Shown here: positions 8,598 through 16,682 of the stretch, piece by piece
How positions within the stretch are numbered: position 1 is the stretch's first letter
Layout: every line of letters starts with the position of its first letter
Assembly: GCA_018715935.1 (NCBI GenBank)
Contig: DVKR01000003.1
Coordinates: forward strand, 1-50,285
Length of the DNA stretch: 50,285 bases
Source of the DNA: Candidatus Aphodovivens excrementavium
GTDB lineage: Bacteria > Actinomycetota > Coriobacteriia > Coriobacteriales > Eggerthellaceae
Reading direction: 5' to 3'
The notes under the pieces: generated by a model
What the model saw: the letters and a program-made list of their open reading frames with translations, nothing else
Told to the model about the DNA's origin: nothing
The model's database searches: none
Made by a program: the position numbers and the translations under genes

Positions 8598-8650
8598 CAA
8601 TCGTCAAAAGTCCTGCAATTCCCGAGGCTATCTACATTCCGAGCAAAGCC

Positions 8651-9481
8651 TTAGCCCAAACGCGTAAGCGACTCGATAATCGCCGCTTCGAGCTGGTCCT
8701 GCTGGCTGGCGGTCAGCTCGTTTGAGGTTCGCACCAGGACGGTTCCGACCACAGTATGAGATCCGGACGAAAGGATCCCCCCGTCATAACCCGCCAGATA
8801 GTCGTTGCGCTTGTTCGCATCCTCAACCGTGGCGTATACCTCGATCGCCCCGCCACCGTCGGTTCCCTTCTCGATGATCGTGTCGCCGTACACGAGGCTC
8901 TGGTCAACGAGAGGGCTGCTGAAATAGACGGTCGCTGTATAGCCCCCGCCCTTGCCGAGCTGCCCGTTCGGGTCGTTGTCTTCCGTTACGGCGGAGATGT
9001 CCCCGACGCCCTCCACCGTCTGGAGGCGCTCGATAACGAACGTTTCGGAGGGGTTGGTGACAAGCTTCATCTGCTCGACGCTATCGTTAACCGCCTGCTC
9101 GGCATCCTGCAGAGCCTGGATGTCGGCCGCGTAGTCGACGCTCTTGAGCTCCTCCGTCTTAGCCGTCACCTCTTCAAGGCTTCCAGGCACGGCAGGAGCG
9201 TCGAATTCCACAGTCTTAGCTTCCGAGATGGCGCTCTCCAGCGAGGGGATCACATTTTCATCAAGAGGAGTCTCCCCTGCGGCGACAAGGGTCTCGGCGG
9301 TCTCTATCTCTGCCTGAAGGGCGTCTATCTGGCCTTCTATTCTTGTCACCTCGCTGTTCATTGCCTCCTTGGCCGACTTCATTTCGTCGGATTCACAGCC
9401 GGAAAGCACTAGCAGGCAGGAAGCCGCCAGCACTATGGCGATTCCCACTAGGATTGCCTTGAACGATATTGCTTTTCGCAT
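8651..9481 (-). CDS. Lipoprotein with coiled-coil domain, unknown function
   Basis: The ORF extends further upstream, but the start at 9481 is chosen because it gives a signal peptide (MRKAISFK, then a hydrophobic stretch) and a lipobox LSGC, with an AAGGGGG ribosome-binding site just upstream. The mature protein of about 250 residues begins with a Glu/Ala-rich coiled coil. A C-terminal globular part follows, containing GGGYTATVYFSSPL and ending in an LTASQQDQLEAAI helix. It is predicted to be anchored on the outer face of the membrane. I do not recognise a family with known function. It converges on the immunity gene and is separated from the IS by about 200 bases. Confidence 0.75.
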   Translation of the reverse strand: MRKAISFKAILVGIAIVLAASCLLVLSGCESDEMKSAKEAMNSEVTRIEGQIDALQAEIETAETLVAAGETPLDENVIPSLESAISEAKTVEFDAPAVPGSLEEVTAKTEELKSVDYAADIQALQDAEQAVNDSVEQMKLVTNPSETFVIERLQTVEGVGDISAVTEDNDPNGQLGKGGGYTATVYFSSPLVDQSLVYGDTIIEKGTDGGGAIEVYATVEDANKRNDYLAGYDGGILSSGSHTVVGTVLVRTSNELTASQQDQLEAAIIESLTRLG

Positions 9482-9682
9482 TGGATACCCCCTTATTCTT
9501 GACCTTGGACAGCAAGGCCCGACGCCCTGCGCAATGCTCAACGTAGCATCAATTGTACCGTTCGGGGCTAAAATGCGCTTCAGCTGCGCACTGACCCCGC
9601 CTTGCGATCCGATCACCCGATGCCATCGCGAAGCATGCGTTGATTATCCCGCACTTTCACGGTAGCGCCTGTCCCAGATATC

Positions 9683-9707
9683 GGACATGTTAACCCGCTT
9701 TTGACAT
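9683..9707. repeat. IS terminal inverted repeat, left
   Basis: The sequence begins GGACATGTTAACCCGC and ends TTGACAT. It pairs with 10867-10891 with two mismatches. The TTAAC in it supplies the transposase stop codon on the minus strand. Confidence 0.85.
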
Positions 9708-10790
9708 GACTTCATAATTCATGCCTAGTCCTTTGCGAGCCAAAGCATCCCGGCCTGCCTGTTTAACCCAATAGTCATAGAAGGGATACGGTGTGCTTTT
9801 GTAGTTGCGCCAGGTTGTTCTATAAGGGTTCAACCCTGCCTGTTTGATCACCAAGCCGGCTGTTTCTTTAGCGGTTCTTGAGTATCCAAAACTCCAAATC
9901 CATTTAAACCATGCAAGATAGTTCCACAGCCTTCTCGTTGATACGCCATGAAATCCTCTTATGAATTCTTTAATACGAGCATGCAGGGCGTTCACCTTGT
10001 TGACGGCATGCTCCTTTGAATGCCGTGATGTATGGCGACGAAGATCGAACGTTTTAACAAGATTGCGATACGCGTGAGCTTTATCGGTGGCGACAATGGT
10101 TCCGCTTGCGATTTTTCCTTCTAGATAACGAACGGCCCTCTCTCGGGTAATGCTTCCGCAGCCTGCGAGCTCAAAGAAGAGATCTCCCACGTCGTTAATG
10201 CCGGTAAGAACGCAGATCTCTTCGCAGTTGTCGCGCCCGAAAGAGCGATGGCGTGCTTTCCTCGGGATGTCGTATGGCGCATTGCGTCTATCGCCTTTAA
10301 AGCTTTCTCGAAAATAGCATTCGTCAATCTGCATTTCGTCCCCGGCCGCACTTCGAAAGACGGGCATGCTTTGAGCCATGCATTCAAGAATGCGATGGCG
10401 CATGAAAAAGGCCGTTTTCAAGCTAACCGAACATCTTTGGGCTGTTTCCCTCAAAGACAAGACGTCGACATGGCATTCCGCAAATTCCATCCAAGTTGCT
10501 CGATCTAGTTTTGTAGTTGAAAAGACTTTGTTGGTGCGAGCGGTAAAGGTTCTTAAACAGGATCGGCAAAGACAGCGTTGGGAGCCATCGGCGTCATGGC
10601 CTTTTTCAACAACATGCCGGGACCCGCAACGAGGGCAACGAACTCGATCGGATTCCGGTCGATCCTCACAATACATATTAAAAAACTCTTCATCTATCAG
10701 CTTTTTAAGCGACTCGATTGCTTCTCGTCTTTCTTCTTTGCTCATTTGCGGCAAAAACCGTTTTGCGAGAGACGTGACGATATCTTCCAC
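9690..10790 (-). CDS. IS1595-family (ISXO2-like) DDE transposase
   Basis: The ORF is open from a GTG at 10862, but GTG 10790 is preferred because GAGGAGG lies 5 bases before it, giving 366 residues. An N-terminal helical segment is followed by a zinc ribbon (CPRCGSR...CLCRSC, four Cys). Next comes an ISXO2-like catalytic domain with an Asp in DEMQIDECYF, an Asp in VATDKAHAY and the downstream region VNALHARIKEFIRGFHG. The C-terminal WNYLAWFKWIW segment is typical of this family. The stop codon (TAA) is formed inside the left inverted repeat, so the gene spans almost the whole element. It catalyses movement of its own element. No frameshift is seen. Confidence 0.88.
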   Translation of the reverse strand: MEDIVTSLAKRFLPQMSKEERREAIESLKKLIDEEFFNMYCEDRPESDRVRCPRCGSRHVVEKGHDADGSQRCLCRSCLRTFTARTNKVFSTTKLDRATWMEFAECHVDVLSLRETAQRCSVSLKTAFFMRHRILECMAQSMPVFRSAAGDEMQIDECYFRESFKGDRRNAPYDIPRKARHRSFGRDNCEEICVLTGINDVGDLFFELAGCGSITRERAVRYLEGKIASGTIVATDKAHAYRNLVKTFDLRRHTSRHSKEHAVNKVNALHARIKEFIRGFHGVSTRRLWNYLAWFKWIWSFGYSRTAKETAGLVIKQAGLNPYRTTWRNYKSTPYPFYDYWVKQAGRDALARKGLGMNYEVMSKAG

Positions 10791-10866
10791 TTTGACCTCC
10801 TCATCCTGCGGAAGCCATTGTCCTTGTTTTGGGAGCAAAACCGTGCACCACAGAATGGACACACCT

Positions 10867-10891
10867 ATGTCAATTGCGGGTTAACATGTCC
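10867..10891. repeat. IS terminal inverted repeat, right
   Basis: The sequence starts ATGTCAA and ends GCGGGTTAACATGTCC. It is the complement of the left repeat with two mismatches, placed just upstream of the transposase start. Confidence 0.85.
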
Positions 10892-11325
10892 TACATTTCG
10901 TACAGTCTACGAATGAACTGCTTCAGGACTTCGGACACGCGAACGTGAAAGTTGCGCAGTAGACGACAGCGGCTGGGGCTTTAGGACGCCCGCTTGCGTC
11001 GATTAAGCGCTCCTCAGAAAAAGATCCGATTCGACGGAAGCAAGAGAATCCAAAGACCCGACAGCGGCCTCGGAACGCGTCGTGCCACCGGCCGCAGGCG
11101 GCACGCGTTTAGCGCTTTGCGAAAGCGTGTCATTTGACACGCGCCTTTGGCGCGCCTTTTGCACCCTTTTGACGTGTCCCCTTGCCACCCGACAATCCCC
11201 AACCCCAGGTCAGGAGCGCAAACGATGCGATTCGCCCTTTTCGATTCGACATAACCAAGGGATAATTCTCCGGCGATCGCGTATTATGTCCACTAGGTAA
11301 TACAACCTACTCAAGGAGGTTCACC
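10892..11325. other. Intergenic region with dispersed repeat and promoter region
   Basis: No gene is supported. The segment at 11117-11138 (TTGCGAAAGCGTGTCATTTG and on) recurs with one change at 12560-12581 and in weaker form near 14293. The last 110 bases are more AT-rich, contain GATAAT and TAATAC elements and end in AAGGAGG before the next gene, so the promoter of that gene is probably here. Confidence 0.45.
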
Positions 11326-11694
11326 ATGAAGCAGGAACTGTTCGACTACGTGGCGCAGCGCGCAGACATCCTTGTGAAAGCCGACACGAGCACGCAGGTC
11401 ACCAAGGACGCGGCACTCGCGTGGAGAAACGCCGTCGCGGCAGACAACAGCGACGAGGCGGTGGACGCAGCGACCACGCAGCTGCTCGACGTCCTTGAAG
11501 GGCGCCCAACGACGATAGGCGGCGTCATCGCGTTTTTGCAGGGACCCGCCAAAGAGATGCTCGGAGAAGAGGCCGCCGCACAGGGGCTCGCAGAGCAGCT
11601 GCGACGCAAGGAGCAGGGCGCGAAATGGTGCAACTGCGAGGCGTGCGCTGCGGCGACCGAAATCCTCGCGGTGTTCGACCGCATAGAGCTGTAG
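11326..11694 (+). CDS. Small helical protein with C-terminal cysteine cluster
   Basis: The protein has 122 residues and starts after a strong AAGGAGG ribosome-binding site. It is almost all helical, acidic in the middle, and has a conserved-looking CxCxxC cluster near the C-terminus (WCNCEACAAA), a possible metal site or redox pair. Short proteins of this layout occur in Coriobacteriia, some under an Hsp90-chaperone label. That label rests on memory and is not supported by any visible Hsp90 domain. It appears to be a single-gene unit. The 3' end with its stop codon is duplicated in tandem just downstream. Confidence 0.7.
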   Translation: MKQELFDYVAQRADILVKADTSTQVTKDAALAWRNAVAADNSDEAVDAATTQLLDVLEGRPTTIGGVIAFLQGPAKEMLGEEAAAQGLAEQLRRKEQGAKWCNCEACAAATEILAVFDRIEL

Positions 11695-11730
11695 CGTCTC
11701 GTCTGCTTAGAACTGTAACGTCTCGCCTGC
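11683..11730 (+). repeat. 24-bp tandem repeat spanning a stop codon
   Basis: Unit 1 (11683-11706) contains the last codons and TAG stop of the preceding gene. Unit 2 (11707-11730) matches 20 of 24 bases, with TAG changed to TAA. The period is a multiple of three, so unit 2 reads LEL-stop in the same frame as IEL-stop. Confidence 0.75.
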
Positions 11731-11845
11731 GGCGCTGCGAATGCAGCGCCGCGCACCCGCTATCCCCGCCTCGGCCTGCCACCCGCGCGCCAAAGGGGCG
11801 TATCGGTAAAATGCAACAGTCGAATGCCGCAGGAGGAAACCGATC

Positions 11846-12472
11846 ATGACCGAAAAAGAGCTCATGCTTGCAGGCAGGTTGTACAACCCCCTATGCGATC
11901 CTCAGCTTCGCGAAGATCATCTGAGGGCGCGGAGGCTGACGCGCAAACTGAACGGCCTTTCCGAAGAGGAACTTAACACGGCGCCCGCCATTATTCGGGA
12001 GCTGTTCGGCACCGTCGGCTCCAACCCTCACGTTGAGCCTGCGTTCCACTGCGACTACGGCTTCAATATCCACGTTGGCAACAACTTCTTCGCCAACTAT
12101 AACTGCGTCATGCTCGACGTATGCGAGATCCGCATCGGCGACAACGTTATGCTTGCACCCCAAGTCGGCTTGTACACTGCGGCGCACCCCATTGACGCAG
12201 GCGTGCGAAACGCGGGGCTCGAGTACGGTGCGCCCATCACCATCGGAAGCAACGTGTGGATTGGCGGAGGAACCACAGTCAACCCCGGAGTCACAATTGG
12301 GAGCAACGCCGTCATAGGCTCGGGATCGGTGGTCGTCAAAGACATCCCAAGCAACGTCATTGCAGTAGGAAACCCCTGCAAGGTTCTGCGCGAGATCACC
12401 AAGGAAGACAAACGCTATTGGGAAGAGAAGCGAAAACAGCACGAGGCTTCGCGCTCGACGGACGCCGGTTGA
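11846..12472 (+). CDS. maa: Sugar O-acetyltransferase (maltose/galactoside acetyltransferase family)
   Basis: The protein has 208 residues, normal for the family. The N-terminal maltose acetyltransferase cap is visible (ML.GRLYNPLCDPQL), followed by left-handed beta-helix hexapeptide repeats and the active-site region YTAAHPID with the catalytic His. The C-terminal coils are IGSNVWIGGGTTVNPGVTIG and then VIGSGSVVVKDIPSNVIAVGNPCKVLR. It transfers acetyl from acetyl-CoA to a sugar hydroxyl in the cytoplasm, and trimers are expected. The start follows GGAGGAAACCGATC. It stands alone. Which sugar is used cannot be read from the sequence, so the symbol is a family-level label. Confidence 0.88.
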   Translation: MTEKELMLAGRLYNPLCDPQLREDHLRARRLTRKLNGLSEEELNTAPAIIRELFGTVGSNPHVEPAFHCDYGFNIHVGNNFFANYNCVMLDVCEIRIGDNVMLAPQVGLYTAAHPIDAGVRNAGLEYGAPITIGSNVWIGGGTTVNPGVTIGSNAVIGSGSVVVKDIPSNVIAVGNPCKVLREITKEDKRYWEEKRKQHEASRSTDAG

Positions 12473-12559
12473 TTTTCGGAACCTAGCTCGTTGGCGAAAT
12501 TCCCAAGCGGTCAGAACAGCGTCGTCCCCCACGTTACGAACCGCTCGCCTTTGGGCGCC

Positions 12560-12581
12560 TTGCGAAAGCGTGCCATTTGAC
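12560..12581. repeat. Dispersed repeat element, second copy
   Basis: This 22-base segment differs at one base from 11117-11138. Both are followed by GCG-rich runs containing CCTTTGGC. A weaker relative lies near 14293-14325. It is intergenic each time. Confidence 0.6.
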
Positions 12582-12672
12582 GCGTCCCTTTGGCTCCCCA
12601 ATGCGTCCCTTTGGCACGCCGAAGCGGCGTCTCGGTGTCTTGGCGCAGACGATTCCCCTCTGACGCCGACAT

Positions 12673-12732
12673 AATCGCTCTGAATCGAATGTTTTCGCAC
12701 CTTCGGGCAAATAACTCCGGTGTAGAGCGATT
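12673..12732. repeat. Inverted repeat of the CGCTCT family, copy 1
   Basis: AATCGCTCT (12673-12681) pairs with AGAGCGATT (12724-12732) across about 42 bases. It shares its core with copies at 12850, 44905 and 45085, but the match is limited to the outer 9 bases. Confidence 0.5.
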
Positions 12733-12849
12733 CGAAGGCGGTTCATCGGCCCCTTTCGCCCGAGCGGCATACCTATCTAAATTTAGCATAGTTTTCACCA
12801 GGGAGGACGCATTCCTCTCTGCAAACAGCCGGCAGATCAGAAGGGTCGC

Positions 12850-12908
12850 ATCGCTCTAAATCGAGCTATTTTGGATCCGCAGAGGAAAAAAGTTCGGTCT
12901 AGAGCGAT
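12850..12908. repeat. Inverted repeat of the CGCTCT family, copy 2
   Basis: ATCGCTCTA (12850-12858) faces TAGAGCGAT (12900-12908). The left arm continues AATCGA as in copies 3 and 4, while the right arm is degraded. Confidence 0.5.
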
Positions 12909-13020
12909 TCCAAAGGGCATCGCACGCCGAAACGCCGCCATACGCGCCCTTCAAGTGCCAGCGCCATTGGATGAGCCCCTTGGGCACCGGCATTCACTTA
13001 GTGAGCAGTAAGCACGGGAT

Positions 13021-13067
13021 GCCTACTTGCCTACTTGCCTACTTGCCTACTTGCCTACTTGCCTACC
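13021..13067. repeat. 8-bp tandem array (GCCTACTT x5)
   Basis: Five perfect GCCTACTT units occupy 13021-13060, followed by GCCTACC. It is a microsatellite-like array about 200 bases upstream of the ankyrin gene and not in any supported gene. Confidence 0.85.
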
Positions 13068-13260
13068 GCCTTCCGGCCTTCTTGGCTTCTTGGCCGCCCG
13101 CTTTCCCGCATCCCCGCTCTCCCTCCTTCTCGCCTCTCTCGCCCCGTCGCCTATAATGGTGCCGAGCATGGGCGCTGCGGAGGAACCGCACAGCAAGCCT
13201 GTGCGGGCACGCGGAGGAACCGCACGATGAACTTGTTCGGGCGCTGCGAAAGGAGCTGTT

Positions 13261-14142
13261 GTGGGCGGGATTAGCGTCATGGTAATGCTTGCCGCCATGG
13301 GCGCGTTCGTGCTCGTGTTTTTCGTTGCGCTGGCTCTGTTCGTGGCAGCGACGGTCGTGAGCATCGTGTTCGCCGCCCGCACGAAGCAGCGTCGCGAGCG
13401 AGGCAAAAAGCTCGGCGCACTTGTTGCCATTCCCATTGCGCTTTACGTCGTGAGCGTTCCCGTTCTCGTCTTTTTCGCGGCGGGCGTGTTTGCTCCCGCC
13501 TTTCACGCAGGCGTCACCACTACATACGAGGACTGTGCGCATGCGGTGACAACTCACGAGCCCGATCGCCTCGAAGATCTCCTTGAAGCACCCGAGCTTC
13601 AGCTGCCCGACGAGGGGCAGCAGTCGTATCGCAGCCTGCTCCGTGTCGCCATCAGATACGGCGACGAAGAATGCGCACGCACAATCTTGGAAGATGCCGA
13701 AACAGACGGCCGCTCGATCGACCTGACGCGGCCTCTTGACGCTTACGACGCAGACGGCAACCTGACAGGTGCCGACTACGCGCTGTGCTTGGCAACGGCG
13801 GAGTCGTTCAGCTCACTGGAGATGATGCAGCTGCTTATTGAGTTTGGAGCCAATGTGAACAGCGCAGACGACGAGGGGTTCACTCCGCTGCACAACGCAT
13901 GCTCCGATCTGTGCACGACGGCGATCGCGTCGGACACAAGCTCGGCAAGCCTGGACGAAACCGACGAGGCGGCCGATCTTCTGCTGCAGGCCGGCGCCGA
14001 CCCAAGCGCAGAGAACGATGAAGGTAAAACCCCTTGGGATCTCTACCGCCAAACCATGGGTCGATATGTGGACGACGGCGTGCTCACCAAGGAGGAGGCG
14101 GCTGCCCATCTCACCGAACGCGCGAGAACGCTACAGCCGTAA
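13261..14142 (+). CDS. Membrane protein with ankyrin repeats
   Basis: The protein has 293 residues and starts at GTG 13261, with AAGGAG 6 bases upstream. Two N-terminal transmembrane helices (about 8-38 and 48-75) enclose a short Arg/Lys-rich loop. A C-terminal domain of about 210 residues follows. Ankyrin units are visible at MMQLLIEFGANVNSADDEGFTPLHNAC and AADLLLQAGADPSAENDEGKTPWDLY, with degenerate units before them. The positive loop between the helices suggests both ends lie outside, but topology is uncertain. Ankyrin repeats bind other proteins; the partner is unknown. No operon partner is visible. Confidence 0.75.
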   Translation: MGGISVMVMLAAMGAFVLVFFVALALFVAATVVSIVFAARTKQRRERGKKLGALVAIPIALYVVSVPVLVFFAAGVFAPAFHAGVTTTYEDCAHAVTTHEPDRLEDLLEAPELQLPDEGQQSYRSLLRVAIRYGDEECARTILEDAETDGRSIDLTRPLDAYDADGNLTGADYALCLATAESFSSLEMMQLLIEFGANVNSADDEGFTPLHNACSDLCTTAIASDTSSASLDETDEAADLLLQAGADPSAENDEGKTPWDLYRQTMGRYVDDGVLTKEEAAAHLTERARTLQP

Positions 14143-14383
14143 CGGACGTTTGAGAGAGCCGGGCGAGCGGAGGGCAAGGCAGATACTGAAAGGGCCCCGC
14201 CGTAGGCTTGGGCGCCAGAGAGAAGCGGCACGCAGAGGCGCGGGTTCCCTGGGGAGCACGCGGAGACGCAGGTTCCCTGGGGACGAGAAATAGCGCGCCA
14301 TTCGACGTGTCCCTTGGGCGCATTCTGGGGCGCACGCTCTGGGGCGCGGGCGGGTCGTGAATTAGTCGAAGGAGAGCATCGAA

Positions 14384-15349
14384 ATGGTGATTCTTATAAG
14401 CGGAGCAAGCCATACAGGCAAGACCCTCTTGGCACAAAGACTGATGGAGCGGTACCACTACCCCGTGTTCTCGATCGACCTATTGAAGATGGGCCTTATC
14501 CGCAGCAGCCAGACCGAACTCACGCCCGAGGACGACGATCTGCTCACCCCCTATCTCTGGGAAATCGTCAAGGAGATCATCAAAACCGCCATCGAGAACG
14601 GGCAGAATCTCATAGTTGAAGGGTGCTACATTCCCCTCGATTGGAAAGACGACTTCGATCCCGATTATCTTTCACAGATAGAGCACGTCTGCCTCGTCAT
14701 GACAAGAGGGTATCTGGAAGAGCACGGCAACGACGTGCTGCGCTTCGAAAACGTAATCGAGCGGCGGCGCTTTAACGAAATTGATACGCACAAGCTTGCC
14801 GAAGAGAACGAGCGAAGCCTCACGTCATGCCTACAACACGGGCTCCGGTACCATCTGATTGACAGCGGCTACGACGTCGGAACGCAAGAGATCGGGCCTT
14901 TGTCTGCTAACGATCTCGATGCAGCAGCTAGGCTATTCTGCGACACGGTTCACACAATCAACGCTCGAGACTACACTCCCAAACAGCTTGAGGCTTGGGC
15001 GCCTCGGAACGCTCAGCACCATGCGCAAATCGCTGAAAAGCTCGCAACGCAGCAGACGGTCGGAATTAAAGAATGCGGCATTCTCGCAGGTTTCGGAAGT
15101 CTGGACGGCAGCGGCGATATCGACATGCTTTTCGTACACAAAGACCGTCAGAGGCAGGGAATCGCCGCAGCCATCCTTCAAGAGCTTGAGAAGCTGGCCG
15201 CAAAACGCGGCAAGCAAACTGTCTCAACGTTTGCGTCGATAACCGCACAACCCTTCTTCGAACACGCAGGCTATACGACGCTACGCGAAAACAGCGTGGT
15301 AAGAGATGGTGTTTCCCTCGTCAATTACCATATGAGCAAGCAGCTATAG
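14384..15349 (+). CDS. P-loop kinase fused to GNAT acetyltransferase
   Basis: The protein has 321 residues. Residues 1-165 form a small P-loop kinase-like domain: Walker A GASHTGKT (7-14), a DLLKMGL segment and LIVEGCYIP, resembling zeta-toxin or nucleotide/metabolite kinases. Residues 170-321 form a GNAT domain with the acetyl-CoA-binding pattern VHKDRQRQGIAAAIL and the family-like end PFFEHAGYTTLRENSV. AAGGAG lies 9 bases before the ATG. The two activities in one chain suggest modification of a small molecule such as an antibiotic or metabolite, or repair of a metabolite (inference). The substrate of either half cannot be read from the sequence. Confidence 0.75.
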   Translation: MVILISGASHTGKTLLAQRLMERYHYPVFSIDLLKMGLIRSSQTELTPEDDDLLTPYLWEIVKEIIKTAIENGQNLIVEGCYIPLDWKDDFDPDYLSQIEHVCLVMTRGYLEEHGNDVLRFENVIERRRFNEIDTHKLAEENERSLTSCLQHGLRYHLIDSGYDVGTQEIGPLSANDLDAAARLFCDTVHTINARDYTPKQLEAWAPRNAQHHAQIAEKLATQQTVGIKECGILAGFGSLDGSGDIDMLFVHKDRQRQGIAAAILQELEKLAAKRGKQTVSTFASITAQPFFEHAGYTTLRENSVVRDGVSLVNYHMSKQL

Positions 15350-15579
15350 CTCGACACCCGCAGGCTTCCACAAAAGACTACAGCTCGAATCAAAAGGGCT
15401 CGAACCAAGGCGCGCGCCAAGGACGCGCCCAAAGGACACGAACCCGAAAGCAAGCAAGCGCGCCAAAGACGCGCCCAAGGGGCACATCTAATGGCACGCC
15501 GCATTGACCCGCTTGCAACACCTATCAAACCAACACCCGCAAGTGACGAATCTTCGGGCGTCGTAACAGAGCTTGACGC
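15350..15579. repeat. Degenerate short repeats after the kinase-GNAT gene
   Basis: CTATAGCTCGA, which includes the stop codon, is echoed by CTACAGCTCGA about 35 bases later and by GGCTCGAA. After that come alternating GCGCGCCAA(G/A)GACGCGCCC units (about 15409-15480). No gene is supported. Confidence 0.4.
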
Positions 15580-16005
15580 TTATTTCTCGGCAGCCACCTT
15601 GAACGCAAGGCACACGATGACGATCTGCAAGATAAGCGAGAACGCGCCGCCGAAGCCATACGCCGCCATCTGATCGGTGGCGAGATACATGAGGAACTGG
15701 GCGACGCACAACACCAGCCCGATGCAGGCAAGAACCTTGAACGGCCCGATCTTCGCCGGATTATTGGCTCCACGCACGCCCAAAATACCCACAAGAACCG
15801 ACACGATGCCCGATACCACGGCCATCACGCCCACTGCCTGCAGCGCTGCGCCCACATCAACCGTAATGTCGTCGATGGAGGCAAACTCCTGTCCCACAAC
15901 GAATGACGCCCCGAACACCACCATCAACCCTGCCGCCGCATTGAGAATGGCCATCACTATCATGATGATTGAGATGACCTTGAGAGCTTTCCGTGCACCA
16001 GACAT
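15580..16005 (-). CDS. Four-helix membrane protein, unknown function
   Basis: The protein has 141 residues with four predicted transmembrane helices (about 8-35, 50-72, 84-108 and 115-137) and Gly-rich connections such as VSVLVGILGVRGANNPAKIGP. It resembles DUF4064-like small membrane proteins in size and layout, but I cannot assign a function. The start has AAAGGA upstream. Two perfect tandem copies of a 12-base word lie just before the ribosome-binding site (16017-16040). No neighbour shares its strand closely. Confidence 0.65.
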   Translation of the reverse strand: MSGARKALKVISIIMIVMAILNAAAGLMVVFGASFVVGQEFASIDDITVDVGAALQAVGVMAVVSGIVSVLVGILGVRGANNPAKIGPFKVLACIGLVLCVAQFLMYLATDQMAAYGFGGAFSLILQIVIVCLAFKVAAEK

Positions 16006-16187
16006 AACATTCCTTTCTTATTGCAAACCTTATTGCAAACGGTGCGCACCTCAAGCACACCTTTACGTGACTGCGCCGAACGCCACCTGGACCCACAGGA
16101 CAGCATTCGATGCCTTACGTGTGCCAGGCGCACGCATACCTCACTTGGCTGAACACGCCGAGCCGCCAATGCGCGCATTCGCGACTA

Positions 16188-16256
16188 CCCGTCAGCGCAT
16201 ACCGTTAGCGCGACCGCCCGTCAGCGCACGCCCTACGCGCGATCGCCCGTCAGCGC
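16188..16256. repeat. CCCGTCAGCGC repeated three times
   Basis: Perfect 11-base words occur at 16188-16198, 16217-16227 and 16246-16256, a regular 29-base period with degenerate sequence between. The regularity marks an old tandem duplication. Confidence 0.7.
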
Positions 16257-16508
16257 GAACCCCGAGCTAATGTCAGCGCGCGCTCCGAGCTAATGCCAAC
16301 GCACACCCGAGCTAATGCATGCTTCCCAGCACGTACATGGACTGCTATATGGTAGAGCCGAGAATAGTTCAACGGGGTGTTGACGGGTACACTCAACTCT
16401 TTTTTGAAGCGCAGGGCTTCGCCGACCCGATGCGCGGTGCCCCAAACGATGCCGAAGCTGGCGAAGATGCCACCAGCTTCATAAACCTAAGCAAAATGAG
16501 CAATTAAA

Positions 16509-16574
16509 GACAAATGTGCGACCGAAACGCGCGTCGAAAGACCCATTCGCGCGCGTTTCGGTCGCACATCTGTC
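16509..16574 (-). terminator. Long hairpin, probable terminator of the methyltransferase gene
   Basis: Arms 16509-16533 and 16550-16574 pair over 25 bases with one mismatch; the loop has 16 bases. On the minus strand the hairpin is followed by a T-rich stretch (TTTGTCTTTAATT is read from the outer arm on), which fits intrinsic termination of the leftward methyltransferase gene ending at 16683. The arms are unusually long for a terminator. Confidence 0.6.
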
Positions 16575-16682
16575 GCAGAGAGGACTAAGGAGACGGGCAA
16601 GGCGCCGAAGATGTCGGCGTGACGAGGCACCAAAGGAGCCAGCACGCCAAAGGAGTACATCGTATGACGCGACCCCTTCGCC

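Larger units (their letters stand above)
9683..10891 (-). mobile_element. Complete IS1595-family insertion sequence
   Basis: The element is about 1.2 kb, bounded by 25-bp inverted repeats (9683-9707 and 10867-10891) that differ at two positions, and it contains one transposase gene reading leftward. Both ends and the transposase look intact, so the copy may be active. The 8-bp flanks (CAGATATC and TACATTTC) match at only five positions, so no clear target duplication remains. The insertion lies between a lipoprotein gene and non-coding DNA and does not obviously break a gene. Confidence 0.85.
12473..13260. other. Repeat-rich intergenic region
   Basis: There is no gene in 790 bases. It holds the dispersed TTGCGAAAGCG element (12560-12581), two inverted repeats of the CGCTCT family, and an 8-bp tandem array at 13021. 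A direct repeat of CGGAGGAACCGCAC falls near 13176 and 13212, just before the ankyrin gene. ORFs here are proline/arginine- or leucine-rich artefacts of these repeats. Confidence 0.55.
16006..16682. other. Intergenic region with repeats and a long hairpin
   Basis: There are two tandem CTTATTGCAAAC words (16017-16040), a three-unit repeat at 16188-16256, GAGCTAATG three times (about 16263-16318), and the long hairpin at 16509-16574. The 62-residue ORF at 16319 has no ribosome-binding site and is not called. Confidence 0.5.

Noticed and set aside
9675-10899. 8-bp target-site duplication around the IS
   Set aside because: The two flanks match at only five of eight positions, no better than a loose coincidence.
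13021-13067. Possible CRISPR-like array
   Set aside because: The units are 8 bp with no spacers; it is a simple tandem repeat, and no cas genes are present.
16319-16507. 62-residue ORF upstream of the long hairpin
   Set aside because: No ribosome-binding site, no recognisable features, and flanked by degenerate repeats.
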